This document shows, one piece after another, positions 56,868 to 64,000 of a stretch of 64,000 nucleotides of DNA (position 1 is its first letter; each line of letters opens with the position of its first letter). Made by a program: the position numbers and the translations under genes. The notes beneath the pieces are model-generated. The model was not told the DNA's origin, made no database searches, and was given only the letters and a program-made list of their open reading frames with translations. The stretch is taken from contig SVPR01000006.1 of the NCBI GenBank assembly GCA_015065785.1, positions 1-64,000 of the forward strand. Reading direction: 5' to 3'. Source of the DNA: Oscillospiraceae bacterium (GTDB taxonomy: Bacteria > Bacillota > Clostridia > Oscillospirales > Acutalibacteraceae).

Positions 56868-58213
56868 AACAACTTCCCATAGCTTTTGAAAACAGAATGA
56901 AAGCCCTGCTCGGTGATGAATTTGCAGATTATATTAAAGAATTACAAAATCCGCCTGTAAAAGCATTCAGGGTTAATACTGACAAAATCAGTCTTGATGA
57001 CTTTACAAAAATCAATAATATTTCAGATAAAAAAATACCTTATGTGGAGAACGGTTATTATCTTGAATATGAAAAAATAGGTAACCACCCTTACCACCAC
57101 GCAGGGCTGATTTATGTGCAGGAGCCTGCCGCAATGGCACCTGCCGAATGTATTGATATTGAGCCTGATTGGTGCGTGCTTGATATGTGTGCCGCTCCCG
57201 GAGGTAAAAGCACTCAGCTTAAAAACAAGCTTAATGACACAGGTGTTCTCGTTTCTAACGAATATGTTGCCTCGCGTTGTAAAATTCTTACAGGCAACAT
57301 TGAGCGACTTGGCTTACATAACACTGTCACAACCTGTATGGATACTAATAAATTAGCTTCAATTTTCCGTGACTGCTTTGATTTAATAATGGTTGACGCC
57401 CCCTGCTCAGGCGAGGGTATGTTCCGTAAAGAAGAGGTAGCTATTGACGACTGGAGCGAAAACAATGTAGCTATGTGTGCAAAACGGCAAAGGGAAATTT
57501 TAGAAAATGCCGTTTCTGCTTTGAAAAGTGGCGGATATATAATATACGCTACCTGCACATTTTCATTAGAAGAAAACGAGAAAATTGTTGACTCTTTTTT
57601 AGATAATCACCCTGATTTTGAAATTATCCCTGTAAACGAAAGAGTTCAGAAATACACTTGTGACGGAATTCGTTTTGACGGTTGCAAATGTGACAATATT
57701 CATTTTGCACGCAGATTTTATCCACATAAAGCAAAGGGCGAGGGGCAGTTTATGGCTGTACTCCACCACAAAGGAGAAAGTGCTAATAAATTCACCCCGC
57801 CTGCTTCACACAAGAAAACAGATAAAATAATAACCGATTTTCTCGATGATACTTTAACAGAGTATAATTCAGCTTATGTGCAACAATATAACGGCAACCC
57901 TGTGTATTATAATAACAGATTACCCATAAAAGACGGCCAGGCTTTTTGTTGCGGAATAACTATTGGTGAAATAAGAAAAAATTACATTATGCCTCACCAC
58001 CAGTTTTTTATGGCTTTAGGTAAAAATTTTAAAAGAAAAATAAATCTTACACTCGATAGCGACAGTCTTTTAAAATATCTGCACGGCGAAGAAATTGATG
58101 CCGATTGTGATAACGGTTGGGCAGTAGTTATGGTAGATGGCGTTGCACTCGGCGGAGCAAAGGTCGTAAATAAAAAAGCAAAAAATCATTATCCTAAGGG
58201 ATTAAGAAAATAG
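56864..58213 (+). CDS. RsmF-type rRNA cytosine-C5 methyltransferase
   Basis: NOL1/NOP2/Sun-family enzyme making m5C in rRNA. The 449 residues show the N-terminal part AFRVNTDKISLDDF, then IYVQEPAAMAPAECIDIEPDWCVLDMCAAPGGKSTQLKNKL (SAM motif I). Motif IV is DLIMVDAPCSGEGMFRKEE, and motif VI is GGYIIYATCTFSLEENEKIV with the catalytic Cys. The C-terminal RsmF-like domain ends GVALGGAKVVNKKAKNHYPKGLR. It overlaps rsmE by 4 bp, so two rRNA methylases share an operon. Confidence 0.93.
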   Translation: MKQLPIAFENRMKALLGDEFADYIKELQNPPVKAFRVNTDKISLDDFTKINNISDKKIPYVENGYYLEYEKIGNHPYHHAGLIYVQEPAAMAPAECIDIEPDWCVLDMCAAPGGKSTQLKNKLNDTGVLVSNEYVASRCKILTGNIERLGLHNTVTTCMDTNKLASIFRDCFDLIMVDAPCSGEGMFRKEEVAIDDWSENNVAMCAKRQREILENAVSALKSGGYIIYATCTFSLEENEKIVDSFLDNHPDFEIIPVNERVQKYTCDGIRFDGCKCDNIHFARRFYPHKAKGEGQFMAVLHHKGESANKFTPPASHKKTDKIITDFLDDTLTEYNSAYVQQYNGNPVYYNNRLPIKDGQAFCCGITIGEIRKNYIMPHHQFFMALGKNFKRKINLTLDSDSLLKYLHGEEIDADCDNGWAVVMVDGVALGGAKVVNKKAKNHYPKGLRK

Positions 58214-58236
58214 AAATTGCTGAAAAGGAGAGCAAA

Positions 58237-59055
58237 ATGAATAACATTGCAGAACTCATTCGTAAAAGAAGAAGTGTCAGAACTTATGACGGCAGAGAAT
58301 TAAGTCAGGAGCATAAGGAAAATTTAATTGCATTTATGGCAAATATAGAAAATCCATATAATTTGCCTGTAGATTTCAAATTGATGGATGCAAAAGAAAA
58401 AGGGCTTACCTGCCCTGTTGTCAGTGGTACGGATTTATATGTAGGCGGTAAAATGAAGCGAACACCATTCGCTGAAGTGGCATTCGGCTATTCTTTCGAG
58501 ATGCTTGTGCTTTATGCTCAATCGCTCGGAATTGGCACCGTCTGGCTCGGCGGAACAATGAACCGCCCAGCATATGAAGCCGCAATGGAGCTCGGTGCAG
58601 ATGAAATAATGCCGTGTGCCAGTGCTTTGGGATATGAAGCAAAAAAGATGAGTGTGCGCGAGACTATGATGCGAAAAGCAATCAAGGCTAACGACAGACT
58701 TCCGTTTGAGGAATTGTTTTTTGACGGCAATTTTAAAGCACCTCTTATCGAGCAAAAAGCCGGCAGACTTTCCTTTCCTCTCAATATGGTGCGCTTAGCG
58801 CCATCTGCTGTAAACAAGCAACCGTGGAGGATTATTGTTACAGAAAACGCCGTGCATTTCTATTTAAAAAGAGGCAAAGGCTTTTCTGCAGGGTCAGCAC
58901 TTGATATGCAAAAAATTGATATGGGTATAGCACTTTGTCACTTTGCTCTTGCTGCAAAAGAGAGTGGTTTAAGCATTGCTTTTTCTGACAACAAGCCTGA
59001 AATTACAGTTGACTCTGACACAGAATATATCGCTTCTTACTTGATTACAGATTAA
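58237..59055 (+). CDS. Nitroreductase-family flavoprotein
   Basis: FMN-dependent oxidoreductase of the nitroreductase fold. ELIRKRRSVRTYDGRELSQEHKENLIAFM is the typical N-terminal FMN-binding start. SLGIGTVWLGGTMNRPAYEAAMELGADEIMPCASALGYEAKKMS and LAPSAVNKQPWRIIVTENAVHFYL contain further cofactor contacts. Length 272 is longer than classic enzymes and fits the clostridial two-lobe form. The 23-bp gap after the rRNA methylase gene and AAAAGGAGAG site suggest the same operon. Substrate not predictable. Confidence 0.92.
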   Translation: MNNIAELIRKRRSVRTYDGRELSQEHKENLIAFMANIENPYNLPVDFKLMDAKEKGLTCPVVSGTDLYVGGKMKRTPFAEVAFGYSFEMLVLYAQSLGIGTVWLGGTMNRPAYEAAMELGADEIMPCASALGYEAKKMSVRETMMRKAIKANDRLPFEELFFDGNFKAPLIEQKAGRLSFPLNMVRLAPSAVNKQPWRIIVTENAVHFYLKRGKGFSAGSALDMQKIDMGIALCHFALAAKESGLSIAFSDNKPEITVDSDTEYIASYLITD

Positions 59056-59191
59056 CAAGACAAAAATCTTGTTGTTTTCTGATAACGATTATAAATATTG
59101 TGATAAATCGGTTTTTTAACATTTTCATAATAAAATAATTTATTTCTCTTTCTGTGCAACCAATAGTTGCTGAAATTCAAACTAAACTTTA

Positions 59192-59220
59192 TTGAAAACG
59201 CGCCACAGATATGCTATATT
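59192..59220 (+). promoter_or_regulatory. Promoter of XRE membrane regulator
   Basis: TTGAAA (59192-59197), 17-bp spacer, TATATT (59215-59220). Upstream, AACAAGA-CAAAAA-TCTTGTT (59054-59073) followed by GTTTTC may end the nitroreductase operon. Confidence 0.65.
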
Positions 59221-59244
59221 TTAGAAAAACAGGGGGAATGATTT

Positions 59245-59772
59245 ATGAAATTACATGAAAAAATTTCTTTGTATCGCAAAAAGAATGGTCTTTCACAAGA
59301 AGAATTGGCAGAAAAAATCGGTGTTTCTCGTCAAGCAGTCAGCAAATGGGAAACTGGTGATGCTTTGCCTGAAGTCACAAAACTCAAAGCATTGGCTGAC
59401 ACTTTTAATGTAACTGTTGATTTTCTTTTAGATGAAGAAAAAACAGAATTTTTAAAGCAAAACGAACAACCAAGCGTTACTATGCTTGATAGATACGCCG
59501 ACAAAATTGACAATTGTGTTGATAATATTTCAAGTAAGTCAGGCACATTCTTTAAAAAATACGGCTGGCTTTCTGGCATTGTTTTAATACTTTTTGGCAT
59601 TTACAGAATTGTTATAAACATTTTTACCATAGCACCTTTTTTAGAGTTTAATTTCTTTGATTCAATATCGGGTTTTGCTCTGATTCTTTCAATCTTTCAG
59701 ATTCTTATAGGCATTGCTTTCATTGTTGGTGGAATAATTATAATTAAAAAATTCAAACCAAAAAGGACTTGA
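59245..59772 (+). CDS. XRE regulator with C-terminal membrane segments
   Basis: The 175 residues begin with a clear HTH (LHEKISLYRKKNGLSQEELAEKIGVSRQAVSKWETGDALPEVTKLKALADTFNVTVDFLL). A linker and two to three hydrophobic segments follow (~112-125, ~135-168). Membrane-tethered XRE regulators of this type are common in Clostridia and may sense envelope state. AGGGGGAAT precedes the ATG. It is monocistronic, with the terminator overlapping its stop codon. Confidence 0.88.
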   Translation: MKLHEKISLYRKKNGLSQEELAEKIGVSRQAVSKWETGDALPEVTKLKALADTFNVTVDFLLDEEKTEFLKQNEQPSVTMLDRYADKIDNCVDNISSKSGTFFKKYGWLSGIVLILFGIYRIVINIFTIAPFLEFNFFDSISGFALILSIFQILIGIAFIVGGIIIIKKFKPKRT

Positions 59773-59788
59773 TTTTCAAGTCCTTTTT
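59760..59788 (+). terminator. Terminator overlapping the XRE gene stop codon
   Basis: AAAAAGGACTTGA pairs with TCAAGTCCTTTTT (13 bp perfect, 3-nt loop). The stop TGA (59770-59772) is in the left arm. Confidence 0.88.
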
Positions 59789-59847
59789 AATATTGCCCTA
59801 TTTTCTGGCAATAATAATTACACTACTACTTAAAGGAGTGTATTATT

Positions 59848-60516
59848 ATGTTTAAGCACGAAAAACAGCTTTTTCATCCCGTTGAAATTGAAAGACCAAA
59901 TCCGCAATATGCGGCACTTTTGCAAGAGCAATTAGGTGGTGCAAATGGTGAACTCAAAGCCGCAATGCAGTATATGTCACAGAGCTTCAGAATTAAAGAC
60001 CCTGAAATAAAAGATTTATTTTTAGACATTGCCGCTGAGGAATTAGGCCACATGGAAATGATTGCTCAGACTATTAACCTTTTAAATGGTCACGATGTCG
60101 ATGCTTCAAAAGTACCTGCAGGTGAAATTCAGACTCATGTTCTTTTAGGACTTAACCCGGGCCTTATTAATGCTTCGGGCTACTCGTGGACCGGTGACTA
60201 TGTTTCTGTAACAGGTGACCTTTGTGCAGATTTACTTTCTAACATTGCGTCTGAACAGCGTGCAAAGGTTGTTTATGAATATCTTTACAGACAAATTGAC
60301 GACAAAAAGGTAAAAGAAACAATAGATTTTCTTTTGAACAGAGAAGAGGCACACAACGCAATGTTCCGCGAAGCCTTTAACAAAATTCAGAACAGCGGTT
60401 CTAACCAGGACTTTGGCACAACTAAAGCCGCTAAAATGTATTTCAGTATGTCAGAGCCGTCGCCAAAGGACAGTAGCTTTGAAGAATTCAAAAGCACACC
60501 ACCGTCATTTAATTAA
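59848..60516 (+). CDS. Manganese catalase, spore coat CotJC-like
   Basis: Di-manganese catalase removing hydrogen peroxide. The 222-residue protein shows ligands in GANGELKAAMQYMSQ (Glu), DIAAEELGHMEMIAQ (Glu, His), DLLSNIASEQRAKVVYEYLYRQ (Glu) and LNREEAHNAMFREAF (Glu, His). The short length and FKHEKQLFHPVEIERPNPQYAALLQEQLGG start match CotJC of sporeformers. AAAGGAGTG precedes the ATG. It is monocistronic with its own terminator. Implies sporulation or peroxide defence in an anaerobe. Confidence 0.93.
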   Translation: MFKHEKQLFHPVEIERPNPQYAALLQEQLGGANGELKAAMQYMSQSFRIKDPEIKDLFLDIAAEELGHMEMIAQTINLLNGHDVDASKVPAGEIQTHVLLGLNPGLINASGYSWTGDYVSVTGDLCADLLSNIASEQRAKVVYEYLYRQIDDKKVKETIDFLLNREEAHNAMFREAFNKIQNSGSNQDFGTTKAAKMYFSMSEPSPKDSSFEEFKSTPPSFN

Positions 60517-60523
60517 AAATTTT

Positions 60524-60553
60524 CCCGTGAGCATTTTGATTGGTGCTCACGGG
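60524..60553 (+). terminator. Terminator of Mn catalase gene
   Basis: CCCGTGAGCA pairs with TGCTCACGGG (10 bp), then GC and six T. Confidence 0.9.
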
Positions 60554-60604
60554 GCTTTTTTCATTTAACAAATTTTTACTGCTATTTTTATACAATATAC
60601 TTAA

Positions 60605-60633
60605 TTGAATAGTTTGAAATTCTATTGTATAAT
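60605..60633 (+). promoter_or_regulatory. Promoter of the GH38-like gene
   Basis: TTGAAT (60605-60610), 17-bp spacer, TATAAT (60628-60633), with GGGGTGAT and ATG downstream at 60662. Confidence 0.7.
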
Positions 60634-60661
60634 TATTTATATTTATTGCTGGGGTGATTTT

Positions 60662-63106
60662 ATGTGTGACAAAAAACTCTACATTTTAACTTATGACCAC
60701 GGTGGCTATGTTCTTTGGAAGGACGAAGTCAAGCCTCGTCTTTTGAAGATTTTTGACTGGCTCGAAAAATATCCGAAATTAAGAATCGGACTTGACTATG
60801 AATCTTTCACATTTGACGAATTTTCAAAATGCGACAAGGAAGTTGTTGAATTAACTCAAAAATTACTTGAAAAATACCCCGACAGAGTTGGTCTTGGTGC
60901 TACTACTTATGGTCAACCATTGTCACTTACAATCAATGACGAGTCAAATGCCCGTCAGCTTTTATATGCCGTAAGAACAAATCTTAAATATTTTAATAAA
61001 ACGCCTGATGTTTATGCAATTTCTGAATTTGCTTTAAACAACCAGACACCTCAGCTTATTTCGCTTTGCGGTTACAAGGCGGCAATTCTTCGTTCTCATG
61101 TTATGGGCTACGGCTACCCTAAAACCTATGACAGTGCCTGGGGTAAATGGATAGGTAAAGACGGAACAGAGATTCCTGCAGTGCCTACCTATGACAAGCA
61201 AGGCAGGGGCTACAACTGCACAACCGTTGACAACTGGATTTTGTCGCGTTGGCCTGTTGACTCTGAGCTTTATTCACTTGAAGATTTCAGAGAAATGTTC
61301 AAGCAATATTCTCCGCTTTTAGCTTCAAGATATGACGATTTGACACAGCCTATTGAGGAAATCACTGCAGAAATTGAAAAACATGACGATTATGAATATG
61401 CGCTTCTTGAAGATATTCCGTCTATTTACGGTGTGCCTCAGGACGAATACCGCACAACTGACAACGATTTCCGCGTTCAAATGCCTTGGGGCTACTGCGG
61501 TAACGAAATTTTTAACGGTTGCCGTCAGGGTGAAGTTAATGCAGTAGAAGCAGAAAGACTTAATGCTCTTTCTGTAATGCTTGGTGGTAAATCCTTTGAA
61601 GAAAAATCAGAAGAGGCGTGGAAATATGTTCTCGCGGCAGAGCACCACGATGTTACAATCTGCGGTCTTTTAGACCTTTCACGCAGATTTATTCCTACCT
61701 CATTAAATGCGTCAAGCTTTGTAAAAGAAAATTCTTTAAAGGTAATCAAAGAAAAATTTGCAGATAAAAACAATGATTCTGTTGTTGTTATAAATCATCA
61801 TTCATTCAATATTGATGAATGGTTAGAAATTCCAACAGAAAAAGATGTTGTTGCATTTGATGGCGATAAAGAGCTCGAATGCGAAATAATCGAGAAAAAT
61901 AACAAAAAGACGCTCAGAGTTCGCACTGAGCTTGCACCATTCAGTGTTAAGTGTTTCCGTTTAAAAGAAGCAACTAAAAAATCAAATGAACAATTCTTCT
62001 TTAATAACGAAACAGGCGAACTCACAACCCCTTGCTATAAAATTAAATTAACCGAAAATGGTATTGCGTATATTAAAGATATTGCTACAGAAAAAATGAT
62101 TTTCGGTAATAACACAGGCGAGCTTTTCACAGGTAATGTAAATGGTGTTGATTCTGTTTCAAAAGGCGAATGGAAAGTTGAAGTTTACAATAACAGTGCC
62201 GTTGCAACACAAAAAGGTGAAATTGGTGGTATTCCGTTTGAATTCACAATGAATTTCTCCGGAAAATCAAAGAGAATCGACTGTAAATCACGCTTTACAA
62301 TGAATAACGAGCTTGTCGGCAGAACAGATGTAACTCAGGGCAGACCTGTTCCTTTTACTCTTAATGGTCACCACCACGAAGATAAGCTTTGCCTTTCACT
62401 TAATGTGAATTTGAGTAAAGACCGTAAAATGTTCAGAGATTTACCGTACTCAATTTCTGAATGGAATGGTGCTTTAAGAAAAACAGAAAAATACTGGTAT
62501 CCTGATGACGATATTCTTATTGATACAGAAGTTTCACCTGAAGAATCATTCAGCAATACTACATATTTCCACGGCATTTATTGGCTTTGTCTTCGTGACA
62601 ATGAAAACGGTCTTGCTGTATTCAATAAAGGCTGTATGGGTGCTGCACTTAACGGCAATCACCTTTTAATTCCGCTTATTTATTCAAATGAATATATGTG
62701 TGGTACAAGAATTATAGAGGGCATTTTTGAAAACGAATTTGCAATTATGCCATTTTCTTCTGAAATGTCAAATATTGACTTGCACAAAGAAGCGCTTTGC
62801 TATGTTCAACCGCCTGTTATAGTTACTGCACCAAAAGGTAATGGCGAATTGAGTGAGGCTTCATTTGTTGAATTAAAAGAAAATTCAAAAGAAATAATTT
62901 TAACTGCCCTTTACCCTGAAAACGATTATATTTTAGCAAGATTCTGTAATTATTCTGACAATAATTCCAGCGCTGAAATATTTTCTGAATTTGGCGAAAT
63001 TACTGCCGAAACTGATTTACTCGGTAATGAATTAAAAGCTGTTACTGATGGCAAATTAGAATTTCACCCTTGGGAAATTAAAACTGTTAAAATTGTCAGG
63101 AGATAA
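60662..63106 (+). CDS. Glycoside hydrolase family 38-like protein
   Basis: Probably an alpha-mannosidase-like enzyme. The 814 residues begin LYILTYDHGGYVLWKDEVKPRLLKIFDWLEKYPKLRIGLDYESFTFDEF, a GH38-like barrel. GLGATTYGQPLSLTINDESNARQLLYAVR follows, and AAEHHDVTICGLLDLSRRF (~325) matches the HHDxxxG motif of the family's helical domain. The C-terminal half is beta-sandwich (TTPCYKIKLTENGIAYIKDI..., CLSLNVNLSKD...). No signal peptide, so likely cytosolic. The frame opens at 60605 within the promoter; ATG 60662 follows GGGGTGAT. A histidine phosphatase gene follows 5 bp later. Confidence 0.78.
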   Translation: MCDKKLYILTYDHGGYVLWKDEVKPRLLKIFDWLEKYPKLRIGLDYESFTFDEFSKCDKEVVELTQKLLEKYPDRVGLGATTYGQPLSLTINDESNARQLLYAVRTNLKYFNKTPDVYAISEFALNNQTPQLISLCGYKAAILRSHVMGYGYPKTYDSAWGKWIGKDGTEIPAVPTYDKQGRGYNCTTVDNWILSRWPVDSELYSLEDFREMFKQYSPLLASRYDDLTQPIEEITAEIEKHDDYEYALLEDIPSIYGVPQDEYRTTDNDFRVQMPWGYCGNEIFNGCRQGEVNAVEAERLNALSVMLGGKSFEEKSEEAWKYVLAAEHHDVTICGLLDLSRRFIPTSLNASSFVKENSLKVIKEKFADKNNDSVVVINHHSFNIDEWLEIPTEKDVVAFDGDKELECEIIEKNNKKTLRVRTELAPFSVKCFRLKEATKKSNEQFFFNNETGELTTPCYKIKLTENGIAYIKDIATEKMIFGNNTGELFTGNVNGVDSVSKGEWKVEVYNNSAVATQKGEIGGIPFEFTMNFSGKSKRIDCKSRFTMNNELVGRTDVTQGRPVPFTLNGHHHEDKLCLSLNVNLSKDRKMFRDLPYSISEWNGALRKTEKYWYPDDDILIDTEVSPEESFSNTTYFHGIYWLCLRDNENGLAVFNKGCMGAALNGNHLLIPLIYSNEYMCGTRIIEGIFENEFAIMPFSSEMSNIDLHKEALCYVQPPVIVTAPKGNGELSEASFVELKENSKEIILTALYPENDYILARFCNYSDNNSSAEIFSEFGEITAETDLLGNELKAVTDGKLEFHPWEIKTVKIVRR

Positions 63107-63111
63107 AAATA

Positions 63112-63807
63112 ATGTCTAACGAAAAACCAATTATTGAGCTTGAGCTTTTTATAATCCGCCACGGGCAGAGCAACGGAAATATTAAGAGAGATACAGACGG
63201 ACTCTCTCACGAAGATTTGCACGACCCTCGCCTTACTGAGCTCGGCAAAAATCAAGCAATGCTTTGTGGTGAAAGATTTAAAAATGTAGAATTTGACGCA
63301 ATTTATTCGAGCGCACTTTTAAGAGCCGTAGAAACTGCGACTGAAATAATAAAAAAACAGCCGACTGAAAAATGCTTAAAGGTTTTGCCATATTTAACAG
63401 AAGCGGGTATTTCGCCCGAATACAGTCACTCGTCATTTACTGAAATAAATAAAATAAACAAAAAAGCTTATCTGGCAGAGGGAATTGACCCGGAAAAATC
63501 TTTATTTTATTACAACAAAATGAGCGATGAAAGTGATTTATTTGAAAGAGCTGAAAAAGCCCTTGATTACATTCGCACTCACCAGCGAGAAGGCGAAAAA
63601 ATCGCAATTGTAAGTCACGCGGCGTTTATTACTTATTTAGTATTCTCTTTAATGGGTTACAAAGAGGCTTGCCCTTTGTTCGATTTAGACTTTAAAAACA
63701 CAGGTGTTACAAAGGTTACTATTTATAAAAAAGGTACTAATAAATTTGGTGACATTGTTTTTGAATTTATAAATGACACTTCGCATTTATTCAAGGAGGA
63801 GTCCTGA
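63112..63807 (+). CDS. Histidine phosphatase family protein (phosphoglycerate mutase-like)
   Basis: Phosphoryl transfer through a phospho-His intermediate. The N-terminal signature LFIIRHGQSNGNIKRD gives the catalytic His. FDAIYSSALLRAVETATEI follows, and the second His is in EKIAIVSHAAFITYLVFSLMG. Length 231. It sits 5 bp after the GH38-like gene and 2 bp before the secreted esterase-like gene, so it is in a glycan-use operon and may dephosphorylate sugar phosphates, though substrate is not provable. Confidence 0.9.
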   Translation: MSNEKPIIELELFIIRHGQSNGNIKRDTDGLSHEDLHDPRLTELGKNQAMLCGERFKNVEFDAIYSSALLRAVETATEIIKKQPTEKCLKVLPYLTEAGISPEYSHSSFTEINKINKKAYLAEGIDPEKSLFYYNKMSDESDLFERAEKALDYIRTHQREGEKIAIVSHAAFITYLVFSLMGYKEACPLFDLDFKNTGVTKVTIYKKGTNKFGDIVFEFINDTSHLFKEES

Positions 63808-63809
63808 TT

Positions 63810-64000
63810 ATGAAAAAACGCTTAATTTCACTTCTTATTGCACCAATTTTACTTGGGTGTATTGGTACTCCTGCTTACGCTTCCAACACTAAAGCAGCTC
63901 TTTACGATATGTATTCAGATAATATGCTTTTCCAGCAAAATGCAATATCTAAAATTTCGGGTACTGCTACCAGCGGAAGTAAAATTGAAATTGAAATTTA
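63810..64000 (+). CDS. Secreted sialate O-acetylesterase-like protein (3' end outside window)
   Basis: The frame starts at ATG 63810 after AAGGAGG and is open to the right edge (63 codons). Residues 1-27 form a signal peptide (KKRLISLLIAPILLGCIGTPAYA). The next segment, YSDNMLFQQNAISKISGTATSGSKIEIEI, resembles the opening of sialate O-acetylesterases (SD-MVLQ...-GTA-PG-KV). Only the N-terminal beta part is visible, so the catalytic residues cannot be checked. Last visible gene of the GH38-like/phosphatase operon. Confidence 0.6.
   Translation, partial: MKKRLISLLIAPILLGCIGTPAYASNTKAALYDMYSDNMLFQQNAISKISGTATSGSKIEIEI

Noticed and set aside
58421-58817. Several minus-strand frames opposite the nitroreductase gene
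   Set aside because: They arise from codon bias of the sense gene and have no ribosome binding sites.

Overview
The window looks like a chromosomal piece of a low-GC, Gram-positive, anaerobic Clostridia member, probably a gut or rumen Oscillospirales/Ruminococcaceae-type bacterium. This placement is an inference from gene content and base composition; there is no rRNA to fix it. Supporting signs are AT-rich DNA, strong AGGAGG/GGTG ribosome binding sites, TTG and GTG starts, the rpsO-pnp and nadD-yqeK-rsfS-leuS orders, an ACT/PFL (UPF0237/UPF0210) pair, a CotJC-like Mn catalase that hints at sporulation, an oxygen-sensitive radical SAM/SPASM enzyme, and many secreted or glycan-directed proteins.

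Layout. 1-3.7 kb: end of efp, a CD1247-type acidic Zn-ribbon protein, rpsO, and pnp behind a very long leader hairpin. 4.0-6.6 kb: an ECF sigma/anti-sigma operon and a small membrane protein/XRE pair with two matched operators around its promoter. 6.65-6.99 kb: a compact type I toxin-antitoxin locus (23-residue membrane peptide plus a convergent antisense RNA). 7.0-12.8 kb: rmuC, a GH106-like hydrolase, citrate synthase. 13-18.5 kb: a secreted PHP protein, a secreted alpha/beta hydrolase divergent from a TetR regulator and an anSME-like radical SAM enzyme, peptidase E. 18.6-20.1 kb: a small XRE/DUF6809-like module between repeat arms. 20-34.4 kb: PFL/ACT genes, a second secreted PHP protein, two GPH-type transporters, a membrane-anchored phosphodiester glycosidase, an Rrf2 regulator, a secreted lipase-like protein, aspartokinase, a YlmH protein. 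34.6-49.2 kb: an FN3-polysaccharide deacetylase, aminopeptidase M29, a phosphoesterase-TPR fusion, the nadD-leuS operon, a propeller/helical-barrel protein, BioY, two tRNA-Leu genes. 49.6-55.4 kb: an accessory island beginning beside tRNA-Leu(GAG), with a DUF262-HNH nuclease, two EcoRI-type adenine methylases under a divergent XRE control gene, and a toxin-antitoxin-SecB chaperone (TAC) triad. 55.7-64 kb: rsmE, an rsmF-type methyltransferase, a nitroreductase, an XRE membrane regulator, the Mn catalase, a GH38-like mannosidase, a histidine phosphatase, and the start of a secreted sialate O-acetylesterase-like protein.

The most unusual material is not coding. A family of intergenic elements has arms built of 7-bp repeats of differing sequence, often arranged as inverted arms around a core hairpin and often abutting or overlapping stop codons. 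There is also a 110-bp tandem repeat of nested hairpins and an octamer/hairpin array. Several secreted proteins of unrelated families also share a short hydrophobic or amphipathic C-terminal tail. The best candidates for a system worth following are the TAC triad, the XRE-controlled DUF262-HNH/methylase locus, the type I toxin locus and the heptad elements.
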